A DNA stretch of 64,000 bases, from assembly GCF_021532625.1 (NCBI RefSeq), contig NZ_JAKGAR010000001.1, forward strand, positions 310,001 through 374,000, in the 5' to 3' direction. Source of the DNA: Octadecabacter algicola. Lineage in GTDB: Bacteria; Pseudomonadota; Alphaproteobacteria; Rhodobacterales; Rhodobacteraceae. Positions 17,324 through 25,995 of this stretch are shown here, piece by piece (position 1 is the first letter of the stretch; each line of letters opens with the position of its first letter). The notes under the pieces were generated by a model. That model was not told the DNA's origin. It was given only the letters and a program-made list of their open reading frames with translations, and ran no database searches. Made by a program: the position numbers and the translations under genes.

Positions 17324-17913
17324 AACGGGTCGCCATTCTAATTTCGGGTGGCGGATCCAACATGGTGGCGCTGGCGCAAAGCATGGTGGGTGACCATAAG
17401 GCGCGGCCTGTTCTGGTGCTTTCTAACGATCCTAGTGCGGGTGGCTTGACCAAAGCGCGTGACATGGGGATTGCCACAGCGGCAGTCGATCATCGGGAAT
17501 ATGGTAAAGATCGCAGTGCCTTCGAGGCTGTTCTTCAGGAAAAACTTGAAGAGGCGCAGCCCGATATCATTTGTCTTGCTGGCTTCATGCGTATTTTGAC
17601 CGAAGGGTTCACCGCGCAATACGAGGGACGGATGTTGAACATCCATCCATCTTTGTTGCCGAAGTACAAAGGACTTCACACCCACGCGCGTGCACTTGAG
17701 GCGGGTGACAAGGTGCACGGTTGCTCGGTTCACGAAGTGACGGCGGCCTTGGATGATGGTCCGGTGCTGGGCCAAGCTCAGATCAATGTTCTGCCAGATG
17801 ACACGCCGGAAACATTGGCGGCACGGCTTTTGCCGATGGAACATAAGCTTTATGTTGAGGTACTGCGCCGCTATGCGGCAGGCGATCGGTCCCTGCTGAA
17901 GATTTCGGGCTAA
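17320..17913 (+). CDS. purN: Phosphoribosylglycinamide formyltransferase
   Basis: A 197-residue GAR transformylase that uses 10-formyltetrahydrofolate in the third step of purine synthesis. It begins with GTG inside the purM stop codon. Visible motifs are the phosphate-binding ISGGGSNM loop and the catalytic [20 protein letters not shown] (Asn, His), followed by GCSVHEV and the DDGPVLGQA segment with the catalytic Asp. Cytoplasmic. Regulation is not evident beyond coupling to purM. Confidence 0.96.
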   Translation: MKRVAILISGGGSNMVALAQSMVGDHKARPVLVLSNDPSAGGLTKARDMGIATAAVDHREYGKDRSAFEAVLQEKLEEAQPDIICLAGFMRILTEGFTAQYEGRMLNIHPSLLPKYKGLHTHARALEAGDKVHGCSVHEVTAALDDGPVLGQAQINVLPDDTPETLAARLLPMEHKLYVEVLRRYAAGDRSLLKISG

Positions 17914-18210
17914 CACTTTCGCAGCAGTTAACCTGAGCCATGACGACCCTCGACATATCCGGAGGAGGACCAAGCGTTTCAACGTTAACCGCCGCCGAGG
18001 ACGCATGCCCAACTTTTTGATGTTCATCCCGCGAGAGAGCAACAATTCAAGAGTCGTAACATCCGACGGGCAAATCAATTCGTGCAAGACGGATTGTCGC
18101 CGCACTGTCGCGGATTTTGGCGGGGTATCGGCCTTTAACTTGGGGTCATGTTCCCTTACGGTTGTAGGATATGCGCGGCCTAGCTGCGCCAAAATACAGA
18201 AAAAGAAAAT

Positions 18211-19368
18211 ATGAAGACAATCACAACCACTGCCGATCTCGAGACATTCTGCAAAGAAGCCGCGAATTATCCGTATGTTACAGTCGACACAGAATTCTTA
18301 CGCGAACGTACGTATTATTCGAAGCTTTGCCTGATCCAACTGGCCTATATGGGAGACGGTAAGGACGATGCGGTCCTTGTTGATCCTTTAGCTGATGGTC
18401 TGGACCTTGCGCCGTTGTATGAGTTGTTTGAAGACGCGGGCGTTGTGAAAGTGTTCCATGCGGCACGCCAAGATCTAGAGATTTTTTATGTGGATCAAGG
18501 GATTATTCCTTCGCCGCTCTTTGATACTCAAGTTGCAGCAATGGTTTGTGGGTTTGGTGAACAGGCTGGCTATGAGACCTTGGTACGCAAGATCGCCAAA
18601 GACAGTGTCGACAAGTCATCGCGTTTTACGGATTGGTCCCGCCGTCCGTTGTCCGATGCCCAGAAAACATATGCCTTGGCAGACGTGACCCATCTTCGAG
18701 TGATTTATGAGTTCTTGTCCGACCAGCTCGATAAATCTGGCCGCAAGAAATGGGTCGCCGAAGAGATGGCCGTTCTGAATGATCCCGCGACCTATCAGGC
18801 GGACCCTGACAACGCGTGGAAGCGTGTAAAAACCCGTACAAACTCCGGGAAATTCCTTGCTATCGTACGAGAATTGGCGCGGTTTCGCGAAGGTTACGCT
18901 CAGTCACGTAACATCCCGCGCAATCGTGTGTTCAAAGACGATGCTTTGGTTGAACTTGCCTCGACCAAACCAGCCAGCGAGAAAGACCTCGGGCGGTCTC
19001 GTCTGTTGCTACGCGAAGCGCGGCGAGGGGAGATCGCTGAAGGGATTTTGACAGGTGTTAAAGCTGGACTGGCCGTGAAGCCAGAAGATCAGCCAAAGCC
19101 GGACGTGCGTCGCGAAAAATTGCAGGTTAATCCGGCGTTGGCCGACATGCTGCGGGTCTTGGTCAAGGCTAAGGCCGACAATGAGGGCGTGGCGCAAAAG
19201 CTTATTGCCACCAGTGCGGATTTGGATGCGCTTGCCGGTGGCATGCGCGATGTCGCGGCCTTGCGTGGTTGGCGCAAAGAAGTCTTCGGCACAGATGCTC
19301 TGCGTCTTTGCGACGGCGAGATTGGTCTCGCTGTTAAGGGCGAAAAGGTTGTGACCTTCGAAATCTAA
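18211..19368 (+). CDS. rnd: Ribonuclease D
   Basis: A 385-residue 3'-5' exoribonuclease that trims tRNA and other stable RNA 3' ends. The DEDD exonuclease motifs are visible: VDTEFLRERTYY (Asp/Glu), FHAARQDLEIF and the ExoIII segment YALADVTHL. An HRDC domain (about residues 205-290) follows, with KLIATSADLDALAG-type sequence near the C-terminus. It has an AT-rich upstream region from 18150. A small hairpin directly after the stop may terminate transcription towards the converging lipoprotein gene. Confidence 0.94.
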   Translation: MKTITTTADLETFCKEAANYPYVTVDTEFLRERTYYSKLCLIQLAYMGDGKDDAVLVDPLADGLDLAPLYELFEDAGVVKVFHAARQDLEIFYVDQGIIPSPLFDTQVAAMVCGFGEQAGYETLVRKIAKDSVDKSSRFTDWSRRPLSDAQKTYALADVTHLRVIYEFLSDQLDKSGRKKWVAEEMAVLNDPATYQADPDNAWKRVKTRTNSGKFLAIVRELARFREGYAQSRNIPRNRVFKDDALVELASTKPASEKDLGRSRLLLREARRGEIAEGILTGVKAGLAVKPEDQPKPDVRREKLQVNPALADMLRVLVKAKADNEGVAQKLIATSADLDALAGGMRDVAALRGWRKEVFGTDALRLCDGEIGLAVKGEKVVTFEI

Positions 19369-19374
19369 ACGCGA

Positions 19375-19863
19375 TTAGCGCCCGGATGTGCGGGCGTTTG
19401 TCTGCGCCTGTACTCGCACAGTGCGAATGCCGGAAAGATCTGCGCTATCAATCACATATGCAGCGCTAATCTGGCGCGAACGGGGGCTGCCCTGTGCCTC
19501 AAAGCCGGTTGGGGCTTGGGCGCGGAATTCCAAAGTTAAAACCCCATTGCTGACACCTGCATCGACCAGTTCGGCGTTGTAGTAACCTTGCGTTGGTGCG
19601 ATGCCCGTTGCGCGGACGATTGCGCCCGTTGCTGAGCGTTCAATGCGAAGCTCTGTGACGCTTTGCAGCAATGCGCGGCCATCAACAATAACTGTGCGTT
19701 TGCTTTCGGTCACCAATGGACGGATGTCTTGCGGGGCGCTGGCCTCTGTGACTTCGCGGCTATTGCCGAACCAATTGAATGGATTCATGCGGCTTTCGGA
19801 AAGCCGCGCACAGCCTGACAGTGTGATCAGAACAGCGACGCTAAGAAGTGGTGTGCGAAACAT
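19375..19863 (-). CDS. Conserved-looking lipoprotein of unknown function
   Basis: A 162-residue predicted lipoprotein: signal MFRTPLLSVAVLITLSGC with lipobox LSGC. The mature part contains MNPFNWFGNSREV and a beta-rich domain (VTELRIERSATGAIVRATG, NGVLTLEFRAQ). I do not recognise a named family. It converges on rnd with only six bases between the stops, and lies back-to-back with sufE. It should sit in the periplasmic face of a membrane. Confidence 0.75.
   Translation of the reverse strand: MFRTPLLSVAVLITLSGCARLSESRMNPFNWFGNSREVTEASAPQDIRPLVTESKRTVIVDGRALLQSVTELRIERSATGAIVRATGIAPTQGYYNAELVDAGVSNGVLTLEFRAQAPTGFEAQGSPRSRQISAAYVIDSADLSGIRTVRVQAQTNARTSGR
19379..19400 (+). terminator. Likely terminator for rnd, inside the lipoprotein gene 3' end
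   Basis: Six-base perfect stem CGCCCG / CGGGCG with a GATGTG loop followed by TTTG. It lies eleven bases after the rnd stop and overlaps the last codons of the converging lipoprotein gene. Confidence 0.5.
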
Positions 19864-19981
19864 TGTGGCCCCTTTGCCGAACGTGTTGGTCCTGAGTAGC
19901 CCAAAGAGACGCGCAAGAAAAGCGGGCTCTGGACGTTTGCGGGGTGGGAGCCTAAATCACGAATGAGAAGAGGAACGCACC

Positions 19982-20383
19982 ATGGCCACCGAAGCATTTG
20001 AAGAAATCGCCGAGACATTCGAATTCTTGGATGATTGGGAAGATCGTTATGCGCATGTGATCGAGATGGGCCGAGAGATGGCGCCGCTGGATGACGTATT
20101 CAAAGTGCCTGCAACGAAAGTCGATGGCTGTGCGTCGCAAGTATGGCTCGTGCCGTCTGTCGAGGATGGTGTTTTTACGTTTCAGGGCGCAAGTGATGCG
20201 ATGATCGTCAGCGGACTGATTGCGATTTTGCATGCGCTTTACAACGGGTTGCCTGTGGCTGAGGTCGCAGCAGTTGATGCGCGGGCTGAATTTGAACGGC
20301 TTGGGCTGAACGATCACCTGTCAGCACAGCGTTCCAATGGGTTACGCGCCATGATCGAGCGGATCCGATCCGTAACATCGTAA
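19982..20383 (+). CDS. sufE: Cysteine desulfuration protein SufE
   Basis: A 133-residue SufE family protein that accepts persulfide sulfur from the SufS cysteine desulfurase and passes it to the Suf scaffold for Fe-S cluster assembly. The acceptor Cys is C50 in KVDGCASQVW, the most conserved part of the family. It stands alone here, without sufS or sufBCD. Other Fe-S maturation genes (an IscA/SufA-type gene at 55270 and sufT at 57129) are elsewhere in the window. Confidence 0.93.
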   Translation: MATEAFEEIAETFEFLDDWEDRYAHVIEMGREMAPLDDVFKVPATKVDGCASQVWLVPSVEDGVFTFQGASDAMIVSGLIAILHALYNGLPVAEVAAVDARAEFERLGLNDHLSAQRSNGLRAMIERIRSVTS

Positions 20384-20404
20384 CAGGACGGTCGCTGTTT
20401 GCCT

Positions 20405-21040
20405 TTAGGTGAGCGAGCCGAGTGTCGTTTCTAGATCGCCGTAGCCCGTAAGGCGGCGTTCAAAGGCAAGTCCAAGACGTTCTGCGTGTTCTTTGGCTTT
20501 CTCGGTCAGGGCGGGATCATCGGTTTGGGCTTGGTAAATCAACGTCTTGTAGTTCCCGAAATACATATCGCGCAATTCAGGATGGCGATCCAACCCCAGC
20601 GGTTTAACGATGAAGGCATCGAACTGGCGTACAAGGAAATCGGTGAGGTAGAAGCAATCGATCTCGTCTGTTTTGGCGAACGCCTCATTGCCTTCAAAGA
20701 AAGAATAGCAGTGCGGGCCTGCGACCATCTCGACGCCAAGATCATCACATAATGATTGCAGTAGTCCGCCTGTCCCGCAGTCCGCGTAGACGACGAAGAT
20801 GTCGTCATAGTCGCTGCGAAATTTCAAAACGGCCTGTTCGACGGCGTTGGGGATCTTTTCAGGGTGAACGTGCAGGATCGCCGGAAGGCAGTGCAGGTCC
20901 ATATGGGACCAGCCATTCATCTTGATCAGGTCGAGGATTTCCCGGGCCAAGGCTCCGCAGGCTAGCAAAAGAATGCGACCTTTTCCCGTCGCCGGTAGGC
21001 CGTCTGTTGTCAGAGATTGATCGTTCAGCGGCTTATTCAT
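20405..21040 (-). CDS. DUF1638 family protein
   Basis: A 211-residue cytoplasmic protein matching the DUF1638 family: RILLLACGALAREI, LHCLPAILHVHPEKIP, FVVYADCGTGGLL and CYSFFEGNEAF. Conserved Cys and His residues suggest metal or cofactor handling. As I recall, family members often sit near corrinoid-dependent methyltransferase genes, and here a corrinoid protein gene is two genes away on the same strand. It overlaps the GST gene by eight bases. The function is unknown; a helper role in corrinoid methyl transfer is inference from context. Confidence 0.82.
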   Translation of the reverse strand: MNKPLNDQSLTTDGLPATGKGRILLLACGALAREILDLIKMNGWSHMDLHCLPAILHVHPEKIPNAVEQAVLKFRSDYDDIFVVYADCGTGGLLQSLCDDLGVEMVAGPHCYSFFEGNEAFAKTDEIDCFYLTDFLVRQFDAFIVKPLGLDRHPELRDMYFGNYKTLIYQAQTDDPALTEKAKEHAERLGLAFERRLTGYGDLETTLGSLT

Positions 21041-21638
21041 GGGCTTGTAAGATTCTGGCCACAGCAGGGCGGGATTTCATCGCGGCAAAATGCGCGGCGA
21101 GTTTTGGGAAGTTTTCGATATCGACCTTGTCTGCCGCGAGCCACCGACAGACGGAAACCATGTGAATGTCCGCAATCGAATATTCGTCAAGCAACCAACC
21201 GCTGTCGGGGAGTTGGCTTTCAAGATAAGCGCAACTCTCGGCCATGGTTTCTGGGACTTTGGCGACCATCGTCGCGTGTGCCGCGGGATCATCGGACCAA
21301 CGTGCGCCGCGAAACTTATGCGCGTGATTCACATGCATTGTGGATGCGAGATAGCTGAGCATTTCCCGCACGCGCGCCCGTTCGATAGGGGTGTCGGGCA
21401 TCAGGTTGCCGGAGAGCTCCGAGATGTATTCGAGGATCGCGGGCGTTTCCGTTAGAGGCCCAAAGTCGGTTATCAGAGCTGGGACACGCCCTTTGGGGTT
21501 CAGCGCGCGAAAGGGGGCTGCGTGTTGGTCACCGTCGGCAAAGCTGATCCAGCGTGTGTTGTAGGGCAGCCCTGCCTCTTCAAGGGCGATCTGGCTGGCG
21601 ACGGCAACAGTGCCTTTGGCTGCAAAGAGAGTGAGCAT
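21033..21638 (-). CDS. Glutathione S-transferase family protein
   Basis: A 201-residue GST-fold protein. The Met at 21638 begins the thioredoxin-like N-terminal domain (MLTLFAAKGTVAVASQIALEE); a longer frame to 21674 adds unrelated residues. The N-terminal domain includes NPKGRVPAL and LTETPAILEYI, the glutathione-binding loop with its cis-Pro and the Glu-Thr pair. The C-terminal helical domain contains WLLDEYSIADIHMV. It lies between the corrinoid protein and DUF1638 genes and overlaps the latter, so it may be part of the same transcript. The substrate is unknown. Confidence 0.85.
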   Translation of the reverse strand: MLTLFAAKGTVAVASQIALEEAGLPYNTRWISFADGDQHAAPFRALNPKGRVPALITDFGPLTETPAILEYISELSGNLMPDTPIERARVREMLSYLASTMHVNHAHKFRGARWSDDPAAHATMVAKVPETMAESCAYLESQLPDSGWLLDEYSIADIHMVSVCRWLAADKVDIENFPKLAAHFAAMKSRPAVARILQAHE

Positions 21639-21714
21639 ATCGAGTCTTTCAAATGAAAACGCGTTCGGCGGCATTGGGCCACCGAACGCGCATGTTCGTC
21701 AAGATTGACGCGTT

Positions 21715-22416
21715 TTAAGCGGTTGCACCCTGATTGTGCTTGCGCGCCATAAAGGTCTTCGCCGTTTCGACCGCGACCGCCGCATCACGACAATAAGCGT
21801 CAGCGCCGATGGCTTTGCCGAACTCTTCGTTCAATGGCGCGCCGCCGACCAACACTGTGTAGTCATCACGGATGCCTTTTTCGATCATCGTGTCGATGAC
21901 GACCTTCATGTAAGGCATGGTTGTCGTGAGAAGGGCGGACATGCCAAGGATGTCTGGCTGTTCTGTATCGATCGCGTCTAGATAGCTTTCAACGGCGTTG
22001 TTGATACCGAGGTCGACGACTTCAAACCCAGCGCCTTCCATCATCATGGAAACGAGGTTCTTGCCGATGTCGTGGATGTCTCCCTTAACCGTACCGATTA
22101 CCATCTTACCTACGCGTGGGGCGCCTGTTTCAGCTAGCAAAGGTTTCAGGATGTGCATCCCGCCTTTCATAGCGTTTGCGGCCAGCAGAACTTCTGGCAC
22201 GAACAGAATACCGTCGCGGAAGTCGTGGCCCACGATTGTCATACCACCAACAAGGGCCTGGGTCAGAATGTCGTAAGGCTGCCATTCGCGTTCCAGCAGA
22301 ATGTTGACGGCTTCTTCGATCTCTTCTTTCAGCCCATCGTAAAGGTCGTCGAACATTTGCGCGACAAGATCGTCGTCGTTCAATTCGCTCAAGATGATGT
22401 CGTCTTCTTCGGACAT
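21715..22416 (-). CDS. Corrinoid (B12-binding) methyltransferase protein
   Basis: A 233-residue cytoplasmic corrinoid protein. The N-terminal cap region (about 1-95) has the EALVGGMTIVGHDFRDGILFVPE-type helices, and the B12-binding domain has the lower axial ligand motif GDIHDIGKN with H115. It then continues with GMSALLTTTMPYMKVVI and VLVGGAPL. It resembles MtbC/MttC proteins and the B12 modules of MetH. With the homocysteine methyltransferase gene at 23658 it could form part of a split cobalamin-dependent methionine synthase, as reported for roseobacters. The alternative is methylamine or betaine demethylation. Confidence 0.9.
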   Translation of the reverse strand: MSEEDDIILSELNDDDLVAQMFDDLYDGLKEEIEEAVNILLEREWQPYDILTQALVGGMTIVGHDFRDGILFVPEVLLAANAMKGGMHILKPLLAETGAPRVGKMVIGTVKGDIHDIGKNLVSMMMEGAGFEVVDLGINNAVESYLDAIDTEQPDILGMSALLTTTMPYMKVVIDTMIEKGIRDDYTVLVGGAPLNEEFGKAIGADAYCRDAAVAVETAKTFMARKHNQGATA

Positions 22417-22581
22417 GTTGGAATCCTTTGTTGTCTACCCTGATTTGGGCTGAAACCGTCACTTTGGTCTGGACCGATTGCGACATTGAGTGCCCGTCAA
22501 ACGACGGCGATGCAAATGAATAGTTTGCGCCATCAATGTGAGGGGTGTTCATTTGTTCCGCTTTTGTTCTATATCTGGAGG

Positions 22582-23661
22582 ATGGTAGAGACTCAGGACT
22601 TACGACGGGGGCAAGCGCGCGGACGCGGGGCGATCAGCAATACAGTTGGTCGATTTGAACCCTATGCGCGGATTGCAGTCGATGATGGTTGGGACACCCC
22701 TGAAGAGGGCATGCTGCGCACCGAGGTTGCCGTTGAAGTGCCACGAAAGGTTATCACGCGAAACGCATCGCCTGACGTACCATTTGATCGATCGATTAAT
22801 CCGTATCGGGGATGCGAACACGGTTGCGTCTACTGTTTTGCACGGCCTGGTCATGCGTGGTTGGGGATGTCGCCTGGTCAAGACTTTGAGAGCCGCCTGA
22901 TCGCACGCCCAACAGCACCACAAGTTTTAGAAGACGAGTTGCGAAAGAAGTCATATCGGCCAGATGTTCTGGCAATAGGAACCTACACCGACCCGTATCA
23001 ACCGATTGAAAAGACGTATGGAATTATGCGTGGGATATTGCAAGTCTTGCGCGATTTTCACCATCCGGTCAGCATTGTCACCAAGGGAAGCTTGATCGAA
23101 CGCGACATTGATATCTTAAAAGAAATGGCCGCAGATGGTTTGGCGCGGGTTGGCGTGTCTGTCACAACGTTGGATCCGCAAATATCGAGAGCCATGGAAC
23201 CCCGCGTTCCAAGCCCCAAGCGGAGGCTTTTGATGATTGAGCGGCTGGCGGCGGCAGGCATACCTGTCACCGTTTCAGCAGCGCCTATGGTTCCGGCGTT
23301 AACGGATCATGAATTGGAATCGATTCTTAAGGCGGGAAAAGAGGCGGGGGCTACATCGGCGACAGCAATCATGCTGCGGCTTCCTCTTGAGGTCGCGCCG
23401 CTGTTTGAAGAATGGGCGCAGGTGCATTTCCCAGACCGCGCGAACCGGATCATGAACCGTGTACGCGAACTTCACGGTGGGAAGCTTTATGAAGCGGACT
23501 TCGGGACGCGGATGACAGGGCAGGGCATCTGGGCACAACAGATGAAGCAACGCTTAACCATCGCCCGTTCCCGTTACGGGTTGGACGGCGTGCGCATGCC
23601 ACTTCGGCGGGACCTGTTTTTAGTTCCGCCGCGCAAGGGCGACCAGATGAGCCTGTTTTAG
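22582..23661 (+). CDS. PA0069-type radical SAM protein
   Basis: About 359 residues. The radical SAM cluster motif is CEHGCVYC (C78, C82, C85 from this start), followed by the PA0069/SplB-like sequence FARPGHAWLG, IGTYTDPYQPIEK and SIVTKGSLIERD. The family is widespread, but its reaction is not known to me. The ATG at 22582 has GGAGG immediately adjacent, which is poorly spaced, and the frame is open back to 22486, so the true start is uncertain. It converges on the homocysteine methyltransferase gene, overlapping by four bases. Confidence 0.82.
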   Translation: MVETQDLRRGQARGRGAISNTVGRFEPYARIAVDDGWDTPEEGMLRTEVAVEVPRKVITRNASPDVPFDRSINPYRGCEHGCVYCFARPGHAWLGMSPGQDFESRLIARPTAPQVLEDELRKKSYRPDVLAIGTYTDPYQPIEKTYGIMRGILQVLRDFHHPVSIVTKGSLIERDIDILKEMAADGLARVGVSVTTLDPQISRAMEPRVPSPKRRLLMIERLAAAGIPVTVSAAPMVPALTDHELESILKAGKEAGATSATAIMLRLPLEVAPLFEEWAQVHFPDRANRIMNRVRELHGGKLYEADFGTRMTGQGIWAQQMKQRLTIARSRYGLDGVRMPLRRDLFLVPPRKGDQMSLF

Positions 23662-24671
23662 CTGCGACGACGTCCGCGACGTGGTGCACGGGTTGGGCCA
23701 CCTCCGTCTGTGCCGTCCGATTCCGAAGAAAACCCGCCAAGAGCTGCTGCAATCGCGTCTAACGTTGGGGCTGGGCCCTTGGGACGTGTTTCCAGTGCTT
23801 CGCGCATGGCGCGCAGGTGTTCTGGGGTCGTGCCACAGCAGCCGCCGATGATTGTCGCGCCACTGTCGCGCGCAAGGCAGGCGTAATCAGCCATCAGTTC
23901 CGGCGTGCCATCATAATGGATGTGGCCGTCAACGTATTTCGGGATGCCTGCGTTGCCTTTGGCAATGACTGGCTGTTCCGGGCCAGCGGCCTGAAAGCCA
24001 AGTACGGTACGCAAAAGATCGGATGACCCGACACCACAGTTCGCACCAAACGCCAGCGGCGCATTGGGCAGTTTGCCAACCAGTTTCACCAATTCGGCGC
24101 TGGTTAGTCCCATCATTGTACGACCCGCAGTGTCAAAGCTCATGGTGCCACACCATGGCATGTCGGCCAACGCAAAGGCGGCTGCTGCTGCTTTGAATTC
24201 TTCTGCAGCAGAGATCGTTTCGACCCAGCACACATCTGCGCCGCCTGCTTTCAGGCCTTCTGCTTGTTCGTGAAACATCTCGACAGCGGATTCAAAGGTA
24301 AGCGAGCCCATGGGCACCATGATGTCGCCCGTTGGTCCAACGGACCCGGCCACGACAACCTTGCGTCCGGATTTGTCTGCAACTTCGCGGGCAATCTCTG
24401 CGCCAGCTTTGTTGATCTCATGCACCTGCTTTTCGCCACCGTGCAATTTCAAGCGGGACGCGTTGCCGCCGAATGTATTGGTTAGGAAAATGTCCGAACC
24501 GGCATCCACGGCACCTTTGTAAAGGGCGGTGATACGGTCAACATGATCGAAGTTCCAGAATTCTGGTGCATCGCCTGATTGCAGCCCCATGTTGAACAGG
24601 GTCGTGCCAGTGGCGCCGTCGGCCAAAAGCCAATCACGTGTAGAAAGCAGTTCGCTGAGGGCGTTTGTCAT
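23658..24671 (-). CDS. bmt: Homocysteine S-methyltransferase (bmt-like)
   Basis: A 337-residue zinc-dependent homocysteine methyltransferase. Motifs are LLADGATGTTLF, NTFGGNASRL, the first zinc Cys in FGANCGVGSS and the zinc pair in IIGGCCGTTPEHL. The C-terminal tail is Gly/Arg-rich (ending RRGRRRS). Databases tend to call this family betaine-homocysteine methyltransferase, but it could equally be the homocysteine module of a split MetH that takes the methyl group from the corrinoid protein encoded 1.2 kb away. The gene directly upstream on the same strand is a decayed membrane-protein gene. Confidence 0.85.
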   Translation of the reverse strand: MTNALSELLSTRDWLLADGATGTTLFNMGLQSGDAPEFWNFDHVDRITALYKGAVDAGSDIFLTNTFGGNASRLKLHGGEKQVHEINKAGAEIAREVADKSGRKVVVAGSVGPTGDIMVPMGSLTFESAVEMFHEQAEGLKAGGADVCWVETISAAEEFKAAAAAFALADMPWCGTMSFDTAGRTMMGLTSAELVKLVGKLPNAPLAFGANCGVGSSDLLRTVLGFQAAGPEQPVIAKGNAGIPKYVDGHIHYDGTPELMADYACLARDSGATIIGGCCGTTPEHLRAMREALETRPKGPAPTLDAIAAALGGFSSESDGTDGGGPTRAPRRGRRRS

Positions 24672-24674
24672 GTT

Positions 24675-25377
24675 TCAGGGCTCCGTTGATGCGAGACTGC
24701 GCTTCGCACGGGGGGGCAATGGGTGCAATTGAATAATCTTCATCATGTCGCTGAATGGAATTGCAGTGAAAATCCGTTGTTGGATTTTTGGCGGAAAGTG
24801 CATGTGATCGGCAATCCGCGCCACCATGACTAACGCAGGTATAGCGACGATCCCCGCGAAGAAGATCGCGCCGTTTTGCATCAACCGCGCGGTTAACAAC
24901 TTAGACAGCGGCATCACCAAGGCACAAACAACGGCCAAGGCCGGCAAGAACGGAGGGCTTACGACGGCGGACAGGCGCAGAGCCTTGACCAGAGGCACGC
25001 TGGGACAGCAGCGACTGCGCACTGAATCCAAATGTTTGGGACAAAGCAATTGCCCTGATTCCAGCAGTGCTGGCGGCTTTGGGGCGCTGGCCTGTGTGCA
25101 AGATGGCCTGCATCAAGACATCATAGGTGCCTATGGCGCGAAAATTCCGCGCGGTAGGATCAGGCCGATGATCCATTGCAATGGCGCCGTTGCGCCAATG
25201 GCGGCCCAAACCAATACAAGATCGAGGCCCGAGATGTGTCGGAAAAAGAACGTTCCGGGCACGACCAATGCCGCAATGAGCAGAAGTTTTGGTATCACTA
25301 ATCCGGACTTTAGCGGTTCACCCCCCCCGTGCGAATAGGACCTGAGCGCGCTGCAGTTGTTGTCCTGAATTTTCCAT
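24675..25377 (-). pseudogene. Decayed gene for a multi-pass membrane protein
   Basis: Minus-strand translation from an ATG at 25377 begins MENSGQQLQRAQVLFARGG and then breaks at a run of eight G (25321-25328). In the next frame a clear hydrophobic sequence follows (PLKSGLVIPKLLLIAALVVP, then HISGLDLVLVWAAIG) until a TAG near 25140. A third frame then reads TYDVLMQAILHTGQRPKAAS, and later sequence (PALAVVCALVMPLSKLL, then FFAGIVAIPALVMVARIADH) returns to the second frame and stops at 24675. At least two frameshifts and a stop are therefore present. The pattern loosely recalls an MprF/UPF0104-type flippase domain, but that identity is weak. Confidence 0.65.
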
Positions 25378-25442
25378 CTACAGAACCGGCCTGGTTCGGG
25401 GGGGAGTCACCATGCTTGGGCTAGACGGTGTCGGATTTTGAA

Positions 25443-25479
25443 AAGGTAAAGGCCAAGGTGAAATCAATCACCTTGGCCT
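25443..25479 (-). terminator. Terminator after the DUF1476 gene
   Basis: Twelve-base perfect inverted repeat AGGCCAAGGTGA / TCACCTTGGCCT around a six-base loop. On the minus strand it is followed by TTTACCTTTT, so it fits a terminator for the gene ending at 25531. Confidence 0.75.
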
Positions 25480-25530
25480 AAGACATTGTTTAACTTTGAA
25501 GGGTATTTCCTTCAAATTGTTGGAGAAACC

Positions 25531-25845
25531 TTAGGCTTCGTCCATCAGCTGTGCTTTGGCTTCGGCCATGCACTCGGCCATTTTGGCACGGATCGCTGCT
25601 TCGTCTGCCAAGTGGCCAACATCGTTGAACAGCTTGCGGTAGACATCTTCGTGACCCGCTTCCTCAAAATCGGATTTGACCACTTCTTTGGCGTACTCAG
25701 CAGCGGCGTCCGCGTCTTTGCCAAGCAGTCCAGCAGCCCAAAGGCCAACCAGTTTGTTGCGGCGTGCGTCGGCCTTGAACTGCATTTCTGCGTCATGGGC
25801 GAATTTGTTTTCAAAAGCGTTTTCGCGGTCATCAAAGGTGGACAT
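25531..25845 (-). CDS. DUF1476 protein, F1-ATPase inhibitor zeta subunit-like
   Basis: A 104-residue soluble, helical and acidic protein of the DUF1476 family. In Paracoccus the family member is the zeta subunit that inhibits ATP hydrolysis by F1-ATPase. Family sequence is clear: MSTFDDRENAFENKFAHD, RRNKLVGLWAAGLLG and AKEVVKSDFEEAGHEDVYRK. The N-terminal segment is the part that inserts into F1 in the known protein. It is a single gene, closed by a strong terminator and divergent from purC, and would act in the cytoplasm on the ATP synthase. Confidence 0.93.
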   Translation of the reverse strand: MSTFDDRENAFENKFAHDAEMQFKADARRNKLVGLWAAGLLGKDADAAAEYAKEVVKSDFEEAGHEDVYRKLFNDVGHLADEAAIRAKMAECMAEAKAQLMDEA

Positions 25846-25995
25846 TGTCTGCTCCTCACAGGGAATGTTTCGTGTTCTCCCTAGATATGCCTCTCGCGAC
25901 GCTTGCCCGCAAGGGGGGCTTGGCTTATGACGCGCTCAAGTGGCCTTTACAGACACCTTTGATCCCCCAAGGGCAGGGCCAAGCAAGGAGACAGC

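Noticed and set aside
18005-18214. Plus-strand ORF of 69 codons between purN and rnd
   Set aside because: It overlaps the rnd start, shows no recognisable domain or bias, and looks like a chance frame in an upstream region.
22417-22581. Cobalamin riboswitch near the corrinoid protein gene
   Set aside because: No B12-box-like sequence is visible upstream of 22416 on the minus strand.
24826-25338. Plus-strand ORF of 170 codons opposite the decayed gene
   Set aside because: The minus strand carries hydrophobic, protein-like segments in the same place; the plus-strand frame is a shadow.
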